Origin: Boswellia sacra
Taxonomy: Eukaryota; Streptophyta; Magnoliopsida; Sapindales; Burseraceae
Assembly: GCA_013180625.2 (NCBI GenBank)
Contig: SNVD02009848.1
Coordinates: forward strand, 1-64,000
Direction: 5' to 3'
Length of the DNA stretch: 64,000 nucleotides
Shown piece after piece: positions 10,626 to 21,440 of this stretch. The notes below the pieces were generated by a model. The model was not told where the DNA came from. It saw only the letters and a list, made by a program, of their open reading frames with translations, and made no database searches. The first letter of the stretch is position 1, and each line of letters opens with the position of its first letter. The position numbers and the translations under genes were made by a program.

Positions 10626-11880
10626 TCATACTTCATTCTTTTTAAACTGATTAAGTTCATCTTGCATAGCTTGAATCCACACCTCTTCTTTTAATGCTTC
10701 TTTCACAATTTTTGGTTCAACTAAAGAAACATAACATGCAAACCTTACCAGATTTCTTACCTTACTTCGAGTTTTCATCATGCCCTCAGGTGTTCCAATG
10801 ATAGAACTTGTTGGGTATGCCTTCTGAATCCATGTGGGTGGATCTTTTCTATCTCCATCATTTTTGATTGAACTTCTATTCAAATCTGAGTTGTCAGATG
10901 ATGCTGTTATGTCTGGTGTAACAATAGTTGTTTCCTCTTTCATAACAGAATCTTCCTTTTTGTTGCTATCCGAATCTGACTTTTCTACATCTTTTGTGAA
11001 ACTGGTTATGCTTTCCTCTTGTGAGTACTTTGCATAATCGTCAAGATCATCAAATACTACATTTGCAGATTCCATGACTGCATCAATTCTCAGATTGTAC
11101 ACTCGAAAAGCCTTGCTATTTTGAACATATCCCACAAAGACTCCTTCATCACTTCTTGGATCTAATTTTTCTAACAGTTCTCTGTCGTTTAAGATGTAAC
11201 ACCTGCAACCAAAGACATGAAAATATTTCAGATTAAGTTTTCTTCCTTTCAAAATTTCACAAGATGTCTGATTAGTGCCAGGTCTAAGAAAAACTTTATT
11301 AGAAATATAGCAAGCCGTACTTATTGCTTTAGGCCATAGCCTCTTGGTCAACTTCTTGCTATTGAGCATTACTCTTGCCATCTCTTGAAGAGTTCTATTC
11401 TTCCTCTCCATAATGCCATTCTGTTCAGGGGTTTTAGGAGCTGAAAATTCATGATCAATTCCATGATATTTACAAAAATTAGCATAGCTAACATTTTCAA
11501 GCTTCTTGCCATGATCACTCCTTATTCTCACAATCCTTCGAATATTCCTATTTTGCTCATTTTCTAGCTTAACACAAAGGTTCCTAAAAGCATCAAAAGT
11601 GTCAGTTTTTTCTTTAATGAAATCAACCTAAGTGTATCTAGAAAAATCATCCACACAAACAAATATATATCTCTTACCTGTAATGCTTTTAATTTGCATA
11701 GGACCCATAAGATCCATATGAAGCAAATCAAGTATCTTAGAAGTACTAAGATGTGGATTTGATTTGTGTGAACTTCTGATTTGTTTTCCCATTTGACATG
11801 GTCCACGAATTTTATCAATTTTGTCATCAAGTTTAGGAACTCCTCTTACAACACCTAACTAAGTTAATTTTACCAAGTCT
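10626..11880 (-). pseudogene. Copia integrase (copia-1)
   Basis: The core shows Asp in IRSDHG (near 11520) and Glu in the QNGIMERKN motif (near 11405), followed by the GCRCYILND and GVFVGY motifs typical of copia integrase C-termini. A frame break lies near 11531-11564, and another stop near 11632. The preceding zinc-binding part lies near 11750-11880. It would insert element cDNA into the genome if intact. Confidence 0.82.
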
Positions 11881-12350
11881 TTATAATTTAGGTGTCCTAA
11901 TTTTTGATGCCACAATTCTAAATCCGAAATCCTAGCATGAAATGCAATTTCTACTAGATAACAATTATCTAAAGATCTATTACCTTCTAGAATGCATTCA
12001 CCAAAATTATCTAAGACTATGCATTTGTTTTGTGTGAAGTTAACAGTATATTTTTCATCACAAAACTAACTGATGCTAATAAGATTAGCTTTTAAGTCTT
12101 CCACTAAAAGGACATTTCTAAAATTGGGTAGGCCTTTGACATTCAAAGTGCCTTTACCAATAATCTTACCTGTTGCTCCATCTCTAAAGGTGACATTTCC
12201 ATCCCTGCATGCTTTAAAATCTATTAGAAACAATTTATTTCCAGTCATGTGCCTGGAACAACCGCTGTCAAAATACTACAAATCATTAGATGCATGGTTA
12301 AGTGCAGTAAAGGCAACATGACATACTGTTTTGTCCTTCTTAACCTACTG
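11881..12350 (-). pseudogene. Copia protease and GAG-pre-integrase region (copia-1)
   Basis: The aspartic-protease active site DSGCSRHMTG is encoded near 12244-12280 on the minus strand. It is followed by FKACRDGNVTFRDG and the NLISIS segment at the end of the protease. A stop near 12066 interrupts the frame. Confidence 0.78.
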
Positions 12351-13920
12351 CTATTGTGATTTTGGTAACAGTTTAAATTGTTTTGATCTTTTATGCAAAA
12401 GATTCAATAATTTAAAGCAAGTAGGCCTAATATGTCCCTTTTTACCACAAAAATAACAAATAGGAATGAATTTCCTTACCTTTTCAGGATTGTAATTGAA
12501 CGAACTCAGTGGAGAAACATACGTTTCACTGCTCTTGAAATTTGGACTTGACTTTAAAGAGTTAGGTTCAAAATTCTACCTGATGTTGAGGCTTTCACAA
12601 AGACTGTTTTGGATGAAGATGCAACATTCCTTTCTGTGTATCCCAATCCATGTTTGTTGGAGTTGTCTCTTTCGAGGTTTAAGACTTGATCAAGTTTGGC
12701 TGCTCCAATTTTGAGCTGATCAATACACCTTTTGCTATCAGCCAGTTCTGTTGTGATTTTCTCAATATATGCTGTTTTGTCTGTCAAAACAGTCTCAAGT
12801 TCAGTGATGTGATTTTCAGCATAAGCTTTTTCACATAACAGCCTTTCCTTTGTTAGCAGTAGATGCAGTAAATGTAACAAAGTTGCTCATGCAGTCTTGA
12901 TCTTCGGACTCCGATTTTGATTCATCACTCTAGGTTGTTGTCAGCCCTTTATTTTTCTTCTTGAGATTTGCACATTCAGATTGAATATGCCCATATCCAG
13001 AACATTCATAACACTGAATCTGCCCTTTCTTTTCAGGTTATTTCGATTTCTTTTTATCATTCTTCTTGCTGAATTTTCTGAACTTCTCTTCACTTGAGTT
13101 TGATGGCTTTCTTTGATTCTTTTTCCTGAAATTTCTTTTCATGAACTTGACATAATTTCTTGTTAGAAAAGCAATTTGTTTAGAATCAGTTTCATTAAGC
13201 TCATCACTATATTCATCATCAGATTTTTCAGCCTTCACATTAAATGCAATGCTCTTGCCTTTTTGTTTTTGAGTTCTTTGATTTATTTCAAAGTTTTAGA
13301 GAATGCCGATCAGCTCATAAACTCTCATTTCATCAGTGTTTTTCACTTCCTCAATGGCTGAAATTTTAGGTTGAAATTTGTCTGGGACAGACCTAATTAT
13401 CTCACTAACAACTTCTGTATCAGTGAAAGTTTTACCAAGCATGTATGCAAAATTCGTAATGTGACATATCTTTGAATAAAAATCAGAAATTGATTCATCC
13501 TCATGCATCATTAGATTTTCAAATTGAGAATTCAGTCTCATTAATTTAGATCTTTTAATAGATGTTGTACCTTCATGTTTTATCTTAAGTATGTCCCATG
13601 CTTCTTCGGCCGATTTGCATCTAGAAATTTGTCCGAAGTTGTTTAAGTCTACTGTAGCAAAGATTGCATTAAGAGCCTTGGAATTCCAATTGGATCGTCG
13701 GTATTCTTCATCAGACCATTCATCCTCTGGTTTAGGTTTGGCATTACCTAGAGCATTCAGCTTCGTTGGAGGTGTCCATCCCTTAAGTACACTTGTCCAA
13801 GCCCTGTCATCAAGAGACTTGATAAACATCATCATTCTTACCTTCCAATAAGAATAATTACGGTCATTGAGAATAGGTGGTTGCGTTCCAGATCCTCCAT
13901 TGCAAATAAACTCTATCTTT
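12351..13920 (-). pseudogene. Copia gag (copia-1)
   Basis: The UBN2-type gag core is clear in the open stretch 13835-13296 (SLDDRAWTSVLKGW near the start; AEEAWDILK, SKLMRLNSQFENL and ESISDFYSK motifs). A zinc knuckle of the form CYECSGYGHIQSEC is encoded near 12965-13020. The reading frame is broken near 13296, 13038 and 12880. A coiled-coil-like segment follows at 12554-12880. Confidence 0.8.
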
Positions 13921-13962
13921 CCAGATTAATTTGATCGTTTTCTTCACTTGTCTATCAGTGAA

Positions 13963-13977
13963 CCTGCTCTGATACCA
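13963..13977 (-). other. Primer-binding site of copia-1
   Basis: On the minus strand TGGTATCAGAGCAGG, complementary to the 3' end of initiator tRNA-Met, two bases inside the LTR end. Confidence 0.88.
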
Positions 13978-13979
13978 AT

Positions 13980-14861
13980 TGAAAGTTCTGGAGGTATGCG
14001 GTTATAAATAACAACACACTAAGCTGTAATATAAATCAACACAGGAGGATTTTTTACATGGTTCGGTTATAAAAACCTACATCCACGTTTAGCTATAGAG
14101 CTGCAATTCACTATGTTCTTGCTTGTACAATCTTTAGGACATTTTCAGTGCTAACACTCACACGCACAGACCTAATCTTTGACAAACAAAATCTTTGCAA
14201 AGATCCTAAACACTAGTGACATTGCTCACTCTCTGTCACAAATAACTTAATAAAATCCTGTTAAGTTAGACGTAACACCCAATGTTTGATACAAAATTAT
14301 ATAAACACTCAACTCTCAAGTTTCCTAAGTGTTTACTAACTCACTCAGACTTAATCAACAACTCATATATGATTTTAATTCTCATACATTAAAACAATGA
14401 CTCAATGAAATAAAGACATTCCTTTGCATCAGAGCTAGTTTTTCACAAAGTCATGGAATGCTGTGACAAATAGTCAAAAAATCTCTCTTGCGCAAAAGAC
14501 TCTCTCCTTTCAATACCCTTTGCCGACTTTGTCATGCATCAATATATATTGAGAGGTCTTGATACAATCTTCCTAAAAGTCCTGTAAGGATCTCAATCAA
14601 GATCACATTAGGATTAGGATAAAACAAAAGAGGAAATACTTTATAGTTAATCTCCTAAAGTAATAAGGATATATTAACTATCTTCTTATCTTAATTAGGA
14701 TACAAAATATTATCCTGATTAAGAGAGATAATTAACAAAATACTTCTTATAATAATTATCTAGAAACAGTAAAATAGGAATAAAATATTTTAATTACTTT
14801 TATCATAAGTTAACCAAAATTTTAACATGTGTATGTCACATGTGTGACGTTAACACCAACT
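13980..14861 (-). repeat. 5' LTR of copia-1 (about 882 bp)
   Basis: On the minus strand it begins with GTTGGTGTTAACG and ends CTTTCA next to the PBS. It matches the LTR of copia-2 (15041-16211) and of copia-D (from 63160). The outermost base at 14861 departs from the usual TG. Confidence 0.82.
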
Positions 14862-15040
14862 GTATTTGTAACCAAACACTGGTTAAATGAAATGTTATAC
14901 AAACAGCCCCTCTTTTGCTATACTATAAGTCTTGCCAAACCCATTCTAAATGAAAAAGGACTATGCTGCTATTGCAAGGACTATGCTGCTATTGCTCACC
15001 AAATTTTATAATACAATCCGATTCATTTTATTAAACATAT
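14862..15040. other. Unassigned spacer between two copia LTRs
   Basis: A stretch of 179 bases with a short direct duplication (GGACTATGCTGCTATTGC twice near 14959-14994). No gene or recognised element. Confidence 0.5.
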
Positions 15041-16211
15041 TGAAAGTTTTGGAAGTATGTAGTTATAAGAAATATAACAGTAAACTGTAAAGAAAATCGG
15101 CATAGGACGATTTTTATATGATTCGGTTATAAAACCTACATCCACGGATAGCTATAGAGCTGCAATTCACTAAGTTCTTGTTTGTACAATCTTTAGGACC
15201 TTTTACAATGTTGACTCACTCTCACACACTGATCTAATCTTTGTAAAACAAAATCTTTGCAAATATCTTAAACTCTAGTGACACTGGCCACTCTCTGTCA
15301 CAGATAACTTAGTTATACACTATTAAGTATAAGTAACAACCAATGTTTGACGTTGAATTACATAAACACTCAACCCGCAAGTTATCCCAAGTGTCTACTA
15401 ACTCACACAGACTTAATCAACTCCTCATGTACAATTTTTACCTCTCGTGCATGAATCAAAGACTCAAAGAATCAAAGAATCAAATCAATAAAAACATTCC
15501 AATTTGTGTTGAAGCTCTTCTCTCAAATCATGGAATGTCGAAACAAAGATCACTCCCAACCAATTAACGAATTTTCGCCCTCTTAAGTTATGTAAAAATA
15601 ACTTAGTATATATAGTGGGAGGCTTGGACAAAATCTCCTAAAAATCCTGAAAAGATCTCAATCAAAATTACATTAGGATTAGGAGAAATAAAATAGGAAG
15701 TATTATAATTAAAATCCTAAATAGATTAGGATAAATAAATATCCTCCTATTCTAATTAGGATACAAGAAACGATATCCTAGTCTTAAGAGATATTTATTA
15801 TAAATCAAATACTTCATAAAATATAATTCTAGAAGCAGTAAAATAATAATCAAAATAAATTTTCTTGTTTTATCACAAGTTGATCAAAATATAACATGTG
15901 CATGGCACATGCATGTTGATACCAACAAACTCGTCACCAACATTCTCGGCACAAGTGCTCGACACACAACACTCGACACTCGACACTTGATACTCGACAT
16001 GCAACAAGTTTGATACAACAGTCTCATCACAAACATTCTCTGCACAACTACTCAACATGCGATAGTCAACACTCGACATTCGATAGTTAACACTCGACAC
16101 TCGACACTCGACAAGCTCGATACGCGATGCATACAAGCTTGATACACATACAAGCTTGACACACATATAAGCTCGATACGTATATAAGCTCGACGCATCT
16201 TGACACCAACA
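15041..16211 (-). repeat. 3' LTR of copia-2 with internal minisatellite
   Basis: On the minus strand it begins TGTTGGTGTCAAG at 16211 immediately after a GGGGGAGAT polypurine tract (16213-16221) and ends CTTTCA at 15041. A second TGTTGGTATCAAC start-like sequence sits at 15927; between them lies the minisatellite. Relative to copia-1 and copia-D the LTR is about 280 bases longer for this reason. Confidence 0.8.
15937..16205. repeat. ACTCGACA-type minisatellite
   Basis: Irregular copies of ACTCGACA and related units (AGCTCGATACG, AAGCTTGATACACAT). It lies in the beginning of the LTR (U3). A similar tract is at 48591-48730. Confidence 0.75.
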
Positions 16212-16659
16212 ATCTCCCCCTTTTTGGCAACTTGTGATGAAAATACCAAACTGTTTTCAAACTCATAACAGAATATTGTCACGGTATAGATAACCTTTCA
16301 ATGCAATCACAAATTTAAAGTTTGACAAACTTGTCAAACACCTATGTAATAAAAAACATCACCATATCAAATAAAAACAACCATCAAATGAAATATGCAG
16401 ATAATAACACAAATCAAAAAAGTTCGAATGCACACATACAGCATAAGAAGTTTAGTGCTTACTCCCCCTCACTTCTTACTTATACCATTGAGGAATAAGC
16501 AACCAAAACAAAAAAAAAAATAGCCAGAGGGAAACACAGTTAAAATAGAGATAACAGAGAAAAATAAGATCAGTAAGTAGAGATTAAAATCAACAACTCC
16601 TGCAATTCCTGCAATTCCTCTCCTTATCTCCCCCTTGATTTCAGCACAAGTGGCCAAAA
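16212..16659 (-). other. 3' noncoding segment of copia-2 with repeated polypurine tracts
   Basis: Three minus-strand GGGGGAG tracts lie near 16215, 16464 and 16630; only the first touches the LTR. The matching segment in copia-D is 62567-63159. No gene is seen. Confidence 0.6.
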
Positions 16660-17066
16660 TTAACTAAGTCTAGGAGATTCGGGAACAGGTGGAGAAGTGG
16701 AACTACCAGGGCGCTTTCTGGTTTTGCGAGCAACAGATTTGAACCTACGTTTAGGAGTAGAGGTAGGCTTTTCAGAAGGTACTGGTGCTGGTTATGCTTT
16801 AGTAGTATCAAAAAAAGTAGTAGTAACTTCAGCTACAACTCTACGAATCTCCCTCTCAATTCTTTCTACACTGGTTTCTATTGCCTATAAGGTAACAACA
16901 TGCTATTGTGTAGAAGGAACCAGTGGCTTATTTGCAGGAGGTGATGGTGGTGGAGAGGTATAAGGTTCTGCTTCAGCTGCTTCAGAGAGAGAGAAATCAT
17001 GAGGTTCTTCCTCAGCAAGTGGTGAAGGCTGTTTCATTCCGGATTCTACTTGTGTTGGTTCATATG
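16660..17066 (-). pseudogene. C-terminal part of env-position ORF (copia-2)
   Basis: Ends with a Ser-Pro-Arg-Leu-Ser stop at 16660-16662, as in copia-D, after a basic, Pro/Ser-rich tail. It is cut off at 17066 by G1; the N-terminal part is at 32029-33481. Confidence 0.7.
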
Positions 17067-17516
17067 TGACACATCCAAAAATAAGATTGTCTCCCAAGTA
17101 TAAGAGTGTTGAAGTAATAAACCCGGCGAGACCGAGGTCGATCCATGAGGAAGAAAATTGTAGCGGTACAAATAATAAGGTAAACAATATAGTATGAATA
17201 ATTCAAAGAAGTGACAACATAATATCAACAAATATGTAAAGATGGTAGGCAGTACTACCGACAATTCAAATATAAAACAAAAAGCAAAAGAAGGTAATAC
17301 CATCTATGAAAATAGGTGGCAAAATTGACCATAGTAAATTAAAGAACAAATTCATAAGCAATAAATGAGAATAATTAAAATAAGCAAGTAAGAAGAATTA
17401 ACACAATAACAATGAAAGCTAAGGTTAGGGGATCCGCCCTTGATATATCAAATAAGGATAAATAACCCAATTATAACTCAATTGGAATCCACACACCAAG
17501 AAGGTTCCAATCGGAA

Positions 17517-17521
17517 GGTAT
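17517..17521. repeat. Left target-site duplication of G2 (GGTAT)
   Basis: GGTAT here and at 24293-24297 flank the TG and CA ends of G2 exactly, marking a true integrase-mediated insertion. Confidence 0.92.
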
Positions 17522-19052
17522 TGATGAACACTTAAATATGTATGTTTTATAAGAGTTTAATTCATCATATTGCACTAATAATGTCATTAAATTCTCCAAC
17601 TTAGCATATTTGTAGTCTTTACATCTTTGGAATTAATTTTCTCTTAATTTTGGTTTTGTTATAGGTTCGGTAAAATTAGCATAACTTTCTATTTATAGAT
17701 CAGAATGGTGCAAATCTTAATGTTTTGGAAATATGATCCAATTATCTACAAGATTATGCCTCATAGGCTTCATCAAATTCGGGCTTTAAATTGACCAAAA
17801 ATGGGCTTGAAATAAACCCATATGCAGTTTCAGCCCAGCCTGACCATGCTTCAGTATTTTAGGCATATCTCTCAAAATACGTATCCAAATCATCTGATTC
17901 AAAATTTTCTAGAAAGCTGAGACAAATATCTACAACTTTTATGCAGACATGTGATCAAAATTCTCAATAAATCATTGCCAAAATCTGTGGTCAAAGTCGG
18001 TGCCCCTAATGATCCCAATTGTCAAAGATTTTTACAACTAATATTTGACAATTGTACCCTTGTAATTTGACAAGTTTGCCCCTGGATGTATCTATAAATA
18101 GAGGTGCCTTGTAACCATTTGGATATCTTGGCTTTGGCTGGGATCTCTTGGCCTTGGCTAGGATCTTGTATTGTGTTTTGTGTGTTTATGTTATTAATGA
18201 ATTTCTTTTATAATTTATTTTCTTTCTTCTATTATGTCTTTCTAATTTCTCTCTTGCTAAGGTGAAAGGGTGAAACCCTTGATATGAGAATAAGGATTCT
18301 CCAACCCTTAGGTATGTACTTAATAATCATAATCTTTTGTTATTTATTTTATATGATTTATATTTCATTTCTTCATCAATCTTGACACCACGTGTAAAGT
18401 GGAGGTCTTGATCCATTGTCGACAATCCTTGGCACATCAAATGCTTGGATCTTTTCTAGACGTCGTATGATTCTTCCTTACCGATACAAGTCTAGTTAGG
18501 AACCTTGATTTGTTGTAGACATATGGTGATTGGCACATTGGATGCTTGAACCCATTTACAAGAAGTGGTATAAATATTGGTAACGAAACAAATATAATTC
18601 ATATAACTAAAATGGGTTGATTAATTATCCTTATTCGATATATCAAGGGCGGATCCCCTAACCTTAGCTCTTATTATTATTGTGTTAATTCCTCTTCTCT
18701 TACTTGTATTTTTATTACTTTCATTTATTGTTTATGACTTTGTTCCTTTAATTACTATGGAAGGTTTTACCTCCTAAATTCCCATGGTTGGTTTTACCAC
18801 CTAATTCTATGGATGGTTCTACCTCCTTTTGCTTTCTATTTTATATTTGAATAGTCGGTAATACCGCCTACCATCATTATATTTATTTGTTGATATTATC
18901 TCACCATCCTTTTGAATCATTCGTATCATATTTGCTTAACTTATAATTTGTAATGCTTAAATCTCCTTTCTCGTGGATCGACCCCGGTCTCACCGGGTTT
19001 ATTACTTCGACACTCCTATACTTGGGAGATAATCCTTTTTTTGGATGTGTTA
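17522..19052 (+). repeat. 5' LTR of G2 (1,531 bp)
   Basis: TGATGAACAC at the start; the end reads TGTGTTA where the 3' copy has TGTGTCA, a single change in the terminal CA. It closely matches 22758-24292. Confidence 0.93.
18093..18100 (+). promoter_or_regulatory. LTR TATA box
   Basis: TATAAATA followed by GAGGTGCC, the likely core promoter for G2 genomic RNA. The same box occurs in the 3' LTR at 23329-23336 and in the B LTR fragment at 36872-36879. Confidence 0.7.
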
Positions 19053-19058
19053 AGTTTT

Positions 19059-19076
19059 TGGCGCCGTTGCTGGGGA
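19059..19076 (+). other. Primer-binding site of G2 (tRNA-Asp)
   Basis: TGGCGCCGTTGCTGGGGA, complementary to the 3' end of plant tRNA-Asp with one mismatch, six bases after the LTR. Confidence 0.88.
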
Positions 19077-19281
19077 TGGTAAAATTTGGCGTACAAAATT
19101 GTAAGTATTTTCTTTTTCCATTTCTATTCTTCTTGTGTGTGATAATCTTTTCTCTCCCCATTTCTATTTTTATCTTTCTTGCATGTGCTCATCTTTTCTT
19201 TCTTTTTGCATTAGTTGGTAGAATTGTTTGTGACCACTCATTTTGTTTGAAAAACATACTCATACCTAACAAAGAACATTA

Positions 19282-20868
19282 ATGGATTACATAAGAACTT
19301 ATTCACAATCATGTAGAGTCTTCCCTCATGATGAAATATATTTCGATCATGAACCGGATTTCATTCAATTCTTACCCCACTTTCATGGCCTAGATGTTGA
19401 AAACCCATATTTACACTCGAGAGAATTTGAAGAGTTTTGTAACACATATTGTGACCTAAATTGTAGCATAAACATCTTTAAATTAAAGCTTTTTCCTTTT
19501 TCTCTAAAAGATAAAGCTAAAACTTGGCTACAAAATCTTAGGTCAAGATCCTTTAGTTCATGGGATGAAATGCAACAACAATTTCTTGAAAAATTCTTTC
19601 CTCCCTATAAAACAAATTCTCTCAAAAGAAAAATCGTCAGTTTCACTCAAAAACAAGGAGAGACTTTTTACCAATGTTGGGATAGGTATAAAGCATTGCT
19701 TAGTACTTGTCCCCATCATGGTTTGGAAACAGGGGAACTAGTTATGATTTTGTATGAAGGTCTTACACATCAAGATAGGCAAATGATAGAATTAATGTGT
19801 GATGAACAATTTCTAGATAAATACCCTGATGAAGCCATTGATTTCCTCGAACTTGAATCCCTAGCTAAAAAAATCGAGTATTTAGAAATGATATCTATAC
19901 AAAAAAATGTCTGTCACACTTGTAATTCTAGTGGTCATCCAACAGATGATTGCTCAAATGTGCCTAACTTTAGACAAAGTCTCCATGAACAAACCAATGC
20001 TTTAAACAATTTTCAAAGGTCAAATCCTAATCCTTGCTCACAAAAGTTTGGATGGAAAAATCACTTGAATTTTGATTGGAGGAATGATAATCAAGCACAA
20101 TCTTCACAAGTCCCTTTTCAAACACAACAAAATTTTCAAAATTCTCATGATCATGCTCCTCCTCCTAGAAATGACTTTGAAGACACAATGCATTCATTCA
20201 TTACAGAGCAAAAGATGTTCAATAGTCAAATGCATTCACTCATTACAAAGCAAGAGACTTTCACTAATCAAATTGCTCAAGCATTAACAAATTTATTAGA
20301 CACTCTTGCAAAATTTGCATCCACATGTAGCATCCAAGAGAAAGGTGAGTTTCCATCTCAACTGGAGCCAAACTCCATCAATCTATATGTGAGTAATCCA
20401 AGTAGCCAACATCTAGATGAAGATCCGGTAAGTGCTCTTCATGAAGATTCGGTAAGTACTCTTTATGATGGTGGGGTTGATCAAGAACACATTCCTAACC
20501 CTTATGAGAAAGATGATGAATCAATCTCAAAGGATAAGGAAGAGGTGAATAAACCTTCACCTAACAAGGAAAAGACTGAATCCTCACTTATGCCCTCATT
20601 TCATCATGCAAAGGAATTTAACCATGATTTTGATATTAATGAATTGTTTGAGCATGATAAAAATGAGGAAGCTAATAAGACTAAAATTAATGTGGAAGAC
20701 TATATCCAAAATGAGAAATTTTCAACTCCTTCAGAAATTGGGTTAACTAGTTCATTTGAACCAAGTATGCAACTAGTGCCCATTGCTTCTAAAGAATTTT
20801 TATTGCTTGAGTTTGTACAGGTGAAGGAGATTAAGAGTTGGGAGCCATGTTTCAAGAAAAGGCAGTAA
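19282..20868 (+). CDS. Intact gypsy gag protein, 528 aa
   Basis: Gag forms the particle that packages element RNA. The retrotransposon gag domain covers roughly residues 30-195 (FHGLDVENP, LFPFSLKDKAKTWL, WDEMQQQFLEKFFP, CPHHGLETGELV motifs). A single zinc knuckle, CHTCNSSGHPTDDC, lies at about residues 212-225. The C-terminal 300 residues are acidic and low in complexity. The frame is open from the Met at 19282, about 200 bases after the PBS. It is the only complete gag in the window and belongs to the element whose LTRs are nearly alike, consistent with recent mobility. No protease follows, which is unusual for an autonomous element. Confidence 0.92.
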   Translation: MDYIRTYSQSCRVFPHDEIYFDHEPDFIQFLPHFHGLDVENPYLHSREFEEFCNTYCDLNCSINIFKLKLFPFSLKDKAKTWLQNLRSRSFSSWDEMQQQFLEKFFPPYKTNSLKRKIVSFTQKQGETFYQCWDRYKALLSTCPHHGLETGELVMILYEGLTHQDRQMIELMCDEQFLDKYPDEAIDFLELESLAKKIEYLEMISIQKNVCHTCNSSGHPTDDCSNVPNFRQSLHEQTNALNNFQRSNPNPCSQKFGWKNHLNFDWRNDNQAQSSQVPFQTQQNFQNSHDHAPPPRNDFEDTMHSFITEQKMFNSQMHSLITKQETFTNQIAQALTNLLDTLAKFASTCSIQEKGEFPSQLEPNSINLYVSNPSSQHLDEDPVSALHEDSVSTLYDGGVDQEHIPNPYEKDDESISKDKEEVNKPSPNKEKTESSLMPSFHHAKEFNHDFDINELFEHDKNEEANKTKINVEDYIQNEKFSTPSEIGLTSSFEPSMQLVPIASKEFLLLEFVQVKEIKSWEPCFKKRQ

Positions 20869-21268
20869 AGAACATCCACACTCAAAAATGCATGCCTCAA
20901 GGACAAACAAACTCAACCAATGGTAATCTCGTTCATTCTCACAAATAAAGGAAAAAGAGAGGTACCACCCCAATGGCATATTTTTGATCGTGTTAAATTA
21001 ATTTCGAAGATATTTTTATTTTACCCTTTTAATCAAATTTTATTCGTTTGTGCTATATTTTCATTTTCATTTTTATTTTTATCACTTCTAGTTTGTTTTT
21101 ATTTTATGTACTTGTATTTTAGTTGTGTGCTTGTATTTTATTTTTTGATCAAGTGGCAGATACGGTACTCCGTGGCTTTTTATGTCGTTTTTTTTTAGTT
21201 TCCTAAAAACTGTTGCTCACCTTGCATTCATTTCCTTTTCTTTTCTCTCATTTTTTTTTCATAGTCTT
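20869..21268 (+). other. Noncoding segment of G2 after gag
   Basis: Matches 37326-37705 of element B (ACAAACAA, GGAAAAAG and the TACGGTACTCCGTG phrase). The CRP N-terminal coding present in B is missing here; the sequence passes at about 21258 straight into the CRP 3' end. Confidence 0.6.
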
Positions 21269-21406
21269 GGGAATCTGACTCTAAACAACCCTGTTTGCCT
21301 GTTTATAAGAAAACTGGATGGGAAGCATATCCCCAACTCATAGAAGGTGTTTAAGCCGTTTCTGGACGTAAAACCAGAGGAAGATGTGAGCCACAGTCAC
21401 AACTAC
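21269..21406 (+). promoter_or_regulatory. Conserved putative RNA element, copy G2
   Basis: Near-identical to 38184-38321 and 3188-3325. Here most of CRP and all of LOG have been lost, yet this segment is retained, with the CRP stop region and the CTGG/CCAG hairpin. Confidence 0.6.
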
Positions 21407-21440
21407 CTATGCATATGCATGTGTGCCATCAAATTTCTTA

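Larger units (their letters stand above)
9437..14861 (-). mobile_element. Ty1/copia SIRE-like element copia-1, truncated
   Basis: Minus-strand element with 5' LTR (13980-14861), PBS, gag, protease, integrase, RT and part of RNase H, the gene order of Ty1/copia. It stops at 9437 inside RNase H, where the minus-strand LTR begins; the env-position ORF and 3' LTR are missing. It shares high similarity with copia-2 and copia-D. Several in-frame stops show that it is inactive. Confidence 0.85.

Noticed and set aside
15937..16205. CRISPR-like repeat array
   Set aside because: Units are short, irregular and without spacers; this is a plant LTR minisatellite.
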